Source of the DNA: Vanilla planifolia
Lineage: Eukaryota > Streptophyta > Magnoliopsida > Asparagales > Orchidaceae
Length of the DNA: 64,000 nt
Assembly (NCBI GenBank): GCA_023846275.1
Contig: CM043872.1
Location: forward strand, 11,897,170 to 11,961,169
Reading direction: 5' to 3'
In this document: positions 58,099-64,000 of the stretch, one piece after another
Layout of the letters: each line of letters starts with the position of its first letter
Position numbering within the stretch: position 1 is the first letter of the stretch
Program-made: the position numbers and the translations under genes
The notes under the pieces: model-generated
The model's input: only the letters and a program-made list of their open reading frames with translations
What the model was told of the DNA's origin: nothing
Databases searched by the model: none

Positions 58099-61000
58099 TT
58101 TATTGTATCAGAGTCGTTAAAATTCTATAAACTAATGCTTAATTGACTTGATACTAGAATAATTGATCCAAATTTTGTATCAAAGAGTGGATCAAATTTT
58201 AATGGATCAATTACAAATGAAATAGAGTTGCAATCTACTACAACTCATATTAAATCAAGAATTTGCCAATAACCATAATGTATAATATGTACAAAGTTTC
58301 ATTAGGGAGGGTATCATAAATCAAAACCAATTAAATGTTACAACTATCAACAAGTTGGCCACATTGTTGTATATTATCCATTAAATGTTGAAGTAGAAAA
58401 AGAAAGTTAATAAGCTAATGGTGAAATGAAAATCATCAAGGGATTTATAATAGTAGGACCCAATAGTGCACTTAAAGATGCATATGATACTAGTCAATGG
58501 TAGGTTTCTATAGTTCCACAATAGACTGCATAACCATACATCTATATCTTCGCCCAAAAAGAGGATATTACATCACCTAATACTATCACGAGTACTCTTA
58601 TGTTGCAAGATATACCTATAATAGCTTTATTCAATTATGGTGTATCATTTTTCTTTATATAAGTTGATCTGATTACATAATTATTAATTGAAATTTATGT
58701 ATTTAAAACTCATCTTTTGGTAAAACTTTTATAGGAGAGGAAGTTAAAAGTAGATAAATATATAAAATAGGATGTGAAAATCAATAAGATATCTTTTAAA
58801 TCTTAATTAATTATTATAAAAATATACAAATTTGATAATTTTCTTGAATTAATTATTATAAAAATATACAAATTTGATAATTTTCTTGAAATAGATTGGT
58901 TAACATCTCATCAAGTCTTTATTAATTATTAGGAGAAGAAATTAAATATTCATATGATAAATAGTATGGAACTAAATTATTTTGGTAAGGACAAAACTGT
59001 TCCTACAATATGAAAGCTAAAAGATTGGTAAAGAAGATTCTTAGTACTATCTAGTATTAACACATGAAATTGAAAAAAATAATTATAAGTGTAAGAGGTT
59101 TTAATGCCATGTAAATATCTATATGTTTTTTTAAGATTTATCTAGAATGTCACCTAATAGAGAAATTGAATTTATAATTAATTTGATACTAGAAGTAAAA
59201 CCTATCTATAAAGCACCATCAGAATGACACCACTTGAATTACAAGAATTAAAAAATAATTATAGAACTTGATTGATAAAAGTTTTATTAGACCTAACATT
59301 TCCCATGGGGTGTACCTATATTATTTGAGAAGAAGAAAGATGAAAATTCAAGGATGTATATTAACTACAAAGAATTAAATAAGAACACAATCAATAATAA
59401 ATAATTTTTACTCATATGAATTGTTTGGTCAATTACAAAGAGCTAAAGTATTTTTTAAAGATTAACTTGAGATCTTATTATCATCAACTAAAAATTAAAA
59501 GAGAAGACATTCCAAAAACTACTTTTAAACTTTATACAATTATTTTGAATTTCTTGTGCTGCCTTATAGTTTAACGAATGCTCCAACAACTTTTATAGAT
59601 TTGATGAATAGATTATTGAGGGAATGTTTAGATTATTTTATTATTATTATTGTTGATGACACCTTGATGTACTCTATAGATAAATAAAAAAAAAAAGGCA
59701 TTTGCATCTAGTGTTACAGAGGCTATAAGAGTAGTAATTACAAGAAAAGTTTTCAAAATGCAATTTATCGTTGTCTAATACATCATTTTTGGGGTATATA
59801 GTTAAAGTAGAAGGTATCTTTATAGATTTAAAAAAAACAACTATTATTGAATGGCCCATGCCTAATAATGTAATTAAAGTACAACATCTCCTAGGTTTTG
59901 CTAGGTGTTATTGAAAATTTGTAAAAGAATTTTCTTAGCTTGCAATACCATTAAAAAACTAATGAAGAAGATAGTGACTTTTGAATAAAATTTAGATTAT
60001 AAAAGAAATTTTAAAACTTTAAAGAAGAAACTAACTTTAATACTTATCTTAGAATTACCTAAGAGAAACTAAATTTTAGGTTTATGAAGATGCATCTTTA
60101 CAAGGACTTGGGTGTGTATTAATATAGAATGGTAGAGTTATAACATATGCTTCAAGACAATCTTGAAATTATGAAAAAATTATCCTATACATGATCTTGA
60201 GCTTACTATAATTGTGTTTGCCTTAAAGATTTAGAGGTATTATCTTTATGATATGAAAAGTTTTTAATTTACTAATTATCAAAATTTGAAATATATTTTT
60301 ACACAAAAAGAGTTAAATTTAAGATAATGAAAGTGGTTGAAACTACTTAAGGATTATGATATAGAGATTATTTATCATCCAAGTAAAGCAAATATTATAG
60401 TTGATGTATTAAGCCGAATGGCTAGTTTTATAGCATGATATCAAGCTTGGAAGCATAATTAATAACTAAAATAAAGCAATTATAATTGAATGTGGTATGA
60501 GTAATTGTTACAAAAAGGTTTTCTTAATTAGTTATTGTAGTAGAGTGGTTGCAAGCTTTGAAAGTTGCTAAAGTATAGATGTAAATATCTAATAAATCAA
60601 AATCAAAATTATTGAAAGAAAAGAAACAAATTTTAACTTAAATGGAGTTTTATTTTATAAGAATAGAATATGTATTCTTATGTTAGGTACATGGAAATAA
60701 AACTTATTGAAAGAAACTCATGAAATAATACTTGTAATACATCTAGTAATAAAAATATACATATCATGATTTAAAATAGGGATTTTGGTGAAATAATATG
60801 AAAAAGAATGTCTATGATTATGTGAGTAGTTGTATGATATATTAATAGGTAAAATGAGAGCAATAAAAACCAAATGGGTTATTACAACCTCTTCCTATTA
60901 TAATGTAAAAATAAGAAAAAAAATATCAAAAGATTTTGTAGTTGGGTTACCAAAAAGGAGGTACATAAAGTATTTAATGCTCAATTAAGATCTAACATAA

Positions 61001-61726
61001 TATTTCATCATCAAACAAATGAATAAGTTGAAAAAACTATAAAGACTTCAGAGAATATATTAAGATTAATTATATTAGATTTTGATGAAAAATGACATAC
61101 TTATCTAGGATTGATTGAATTCACTTATAATAATAAATTATAAATCTAGCATAACATTGGTGTTATATGAGACATCATTATATATAAGAAATGTCAGGCA
61201 CTATTATGTTGGTATGAAACAAATGATAAAATTTAATTGGGATCAAAACTAATAAATAAAATAAATTAAAAGATTTAAATGATTTGAGAAAGAATATAAA
61301 AAGTACAAGGATTTCAAAAGAACTTTGACATAAACCATAAAAAAGTAAAATTACAAAAAGGAGAACATATATTCTTAAAATGAAGTCCAATAAAGGGTAT
61401 AACTTGATTTGGTAAAAGTGGAAAGTCAAAGCCAAAGTGTATTGAACTTTTCTAAATATTGGAAAGAGTTAGAGAGCTTGTATTCAGAGTAATATGATTG
61501 AAACGTTATAGAAGAGCAACCAAATCTAAGTTATGATGAGAAACTATAAAAATCATAGCCAAAGAGATCAAGCAATTAAGAAAAAGAAAAAGTAATTTAT
61601 GGTTAAAGTACAATGGGAAAATTAACAAAATGTGAAGCTACCCAATAACTCAAAGATAAGATTAGAAAAAAGTATCTTAAGTATTTTAAATTTTTAGAAC
61701 AAAATTCCTACAAGGAGGTGGGAATT
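58099..61726 (+). pseudogene. Internal region of the old Gypsy element (gag-pol remnants)
   Basis: The Ty3/Gypsy order gag, protease, RT, RNase H, integrase can be traced in short stretches. No long frame survives. The integrase part (60.5-61.4 kb) is the least recognisable, and I did not see a clear chromodomain. It is treated as a fossil with many breaks. Confidence 0.75.
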
Positions 61727-63529
61727 TGTAATATTAATTATCAAATCAAGCACTAATCAAAATATCTCATAAAATATGTTAAGTTAAGAAAATAAACTAT
61801 TCTAAAATATAAAATAGAATATGTAATTAAATAGAACCTATCAAGATAAGTCCAATATTTGTTTTGTCTTAATCGAAGATCATTTAGAATTTTTGTGAAT
61901 TATCAAAGTTATAAGTATATATGTATACATATACATATATAAATATGTATACATATACATCTATAATATATATATATTGTTTTTATTTTTCTAAAAATTG
62001 CATTTCATCCCTCTTCCAACCTCATGCCCAACATAAAGCCTTGGGAGGGATTTCATACTCATCTTACGAATGCTTTGCCAAATAGCCACTTTGCTTGACG
62101 ATGAAAACATCAATTGCCATCATCGTTTTAAGGGAATCAAAGACTTGCAGCCAATTTGTACTGTTGTGGACCTCATATAGGTCTAAAAGCTGAAACAAAA
62201 AATCCCTTTTATTTCATAAAACTTAACTTAGAATTCATGAGATTCTATGCAAAATTTATTATATGAGATCCCAAATAGCGTTTTATGTTATATTTAGAAG
62301 ATTTAGGTGAAAAACCAATGGCAACAATGATCTGTGAGTTCCTTAACCCATCATTTGAGCTGCTTGATTTTGATTTCTTTCATTTTTGACAATAAAAGAT
62401 AGGATTTGGTTCTAATTAAGGTTTTATTTGGCTATTAGATTGATGGTATGTGAAATCTCTTAAGTTTTGTAAGCTAAGATTTTAAAAAAAAAAAGGAAAC
62501 TTGAGAGAGAAAATTCCTTGAAGGGAGAAGAAGGGAAAATTCATTAATTTTTAAACTGAGTTTTGTAATAAAAAAATTTCAAATATTGGTAAATTACAAT
62601 TTTGTAATTTTTTATATAAGTTGAGACTTGTCATTTGACTAATTAAAATTGAGAAACAAGAAATTTGATTGAAAGCAAGGCCAAGTACGAAAAATTGAGA
62701 CAGGTGTCTTAATATTTCTTTTAAAGTTTGTCATTACTTTCTTTTATAGCATATCATACTTCTTTTTACCTTTTTAATATGAATGAGACTACTTGCTTAT
62801 ATATCATGGTTGATACTTATGATTAGACTCTACATATAATTATTCTAAGTTATTATTTATTTTATATATTTATTTATTATAAGAGATAATCTACTAAGTT
62901 AATGATGGTTGGCTTAGTCTTTCTTTGACACTAGAATTTTAGATATATTAGAGCTCTAATAAAAGATAACTGTCCATAAGAACAGCTTATAAAAAAATTT
63001 AAACTATAAAAGTTTATGCTACAAGAGCTGTGTTAAATGACTTATTAATTATATAATAAATTTAGTATTATATATGTATGTGAATCTAATTATAATATTA
63101 TTATGAAACTAAACAAACTATGTCATGTGATTGTTTTGCTAGTTTGAGTTGTTTATAGTTGAATTTTTAGCCATCTAGGAAAACTATGATTCCATGAACA
63201 AATTCCAACCATGCCTTAATTCTAAATAGGTACCATTTCCTTTTGCTAAGAACATGTGTTCTGGATCAATTTTTTGTTATTTATAATGAATAGTTACGAA
63301 TATAAACTGTGTGATTATCATGTTATAGATATAAATATTATATTGATGTATTTGTAAACTAAAAAAAACATATAAGAGAGATTTTTTCTATTTTAATTCT
63401 AAAATTTGAAAGAAATTTAACTGAATATGTGACAAAAATAAGAGATGTCACATTTGTGATATTATAAAACGATTTAATTAGAAAAAAAAATCCAATTTAG
63501 AATAAGTGAAAAAAAATAAAGTTGTCACA
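61727..63529 (+). repeat. Right LTR of the old Gypsy element (~1.80 kb)
   Basis: It starts TGTAATATTAATTATC after the purine tract and ends GTTGTCACA before TGGAT. It lacks the TA tract of the left LTR. Confidence 0.8.
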
Positions 63530-63534
63530 TGGAT

Positions 63535-64000
63535 GTTGAATAGCGTTCAGGATCTCTATTTTTCATCCTCTTGGTCATCTTCTCAGCTTGCCTCTGAAAT
63601 CACTTCGTTAGATGTATCGCACACGACATATTCGTATCAAACAAGATTGGTAGTAGCACTTTGTTACTTCATTAAAATTTTCTTACTTATAACATGATGA
63701 ACGTCCTTATTTATAAAGACCTTAAGGGCATAATGACAAATTGCTAAATCTAGAAATATAAAATCACAATTAGGTATACTAAGGGTTACATTTTAGAATT
63801 CTAAAGAACATTTGAAGAATTCCAAATGTCATCACCAATTATTAAAAATACTTTGAATTATACCAAAAAAATGTATTGAAAAGAATAAAATTTAACGAAA
63901 TAAGTAGTTCCCAAATGGCCTGTGCATTTTAGGTGGTGGTCCAATGACTGGCAAGGCAGTAGGCCATGTAATCATTATAACACAGGTGAAGAGATGTGAT
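63535..64000. other. Unassigned sequence at the window end
   Basis: A slightly less AT-rich stretch (63540-63660) gives a 63-codon Ser-rich frame (63506-63697) that starts inside the Gypsy LTR, so it is not a gene. TTATTTATAAAG near 63708 resembles a TATA context. Nothing else is recognised. Confidence 0.4.

Overview
This is plant nuclear DNA, probably from a monocot. The evidence is one plant-type polyphenol oxidase gene, plant L1-type LINEs whose ORF2 ends in an RNase H domain, and Copia and Gypsy elements with initiator-Met-tRNA-like primer sites. I cannot name the species. The background is very AT-rich and gene-poor. GC-rich islands are the oxidase gene, three LINEs and one solo LTR. I see no CRISPR array, rRNA, tRNA or prokaryotic feature.

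Layout. 1-4077: AT-rich DNA with two opposed, very decayed Copia remnants. 4078-11934: an old Copia element with ~400 bp LTRs, carrying a 5'-truncated LINE (5610-8498). 11957-13690, minus strand: a complete, intronless polyphenol oxidase of 577 residues, the only host gene I can support. Its stop codon lies 22 bp from the old Copia LTR. Its promoter keeps about 450 bp before the next insertion.

14141-26226: one near-complete L1-type LINE on the minus strand with a 16-bp target-site duplication. A young Copia element (20559-25332, LTRs differing at one of 335 positions) sits inside its 5' leader. The outer leader (25425-26223) is an array of 181-bp monomers within a 504-bp higher-order duplication. 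26243-29453 is AT-rich with no gene. 29468-35685 is a third LINE on the plus strand with an open ORF1 and a broken ORF2.

35700-50700: an AT-rich motif cluster, then a degenerate tandem array of 1.15-1.75 kb units that look like Gypsy integrase debris. It is interrupted by a 3184-bp solo LTR (38376-41559) and two AT-rich insertions. 50880-52850: a minus-strand LINE endonuclease remnant containing a ~600-bp tandem duplication. 55646-63529: an old Gypsy element with 2.45 and 1.80 kb LTRs and a (TA)n tract. The last ~470 bp are unassigned.

Points most worth checking: the monomeric leader of a plant LINE; paired stem-loops kept at the 3' ends of all three LINEs, with pairing-preserving differences; the likely use of antisense LTR poly(A) signals by the oxidase gene; a young Copia whose coding region is nevertheless broken; and the tandem array of retroelement fragments. 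All coordinates and comparisons were made by eye from the sequence.
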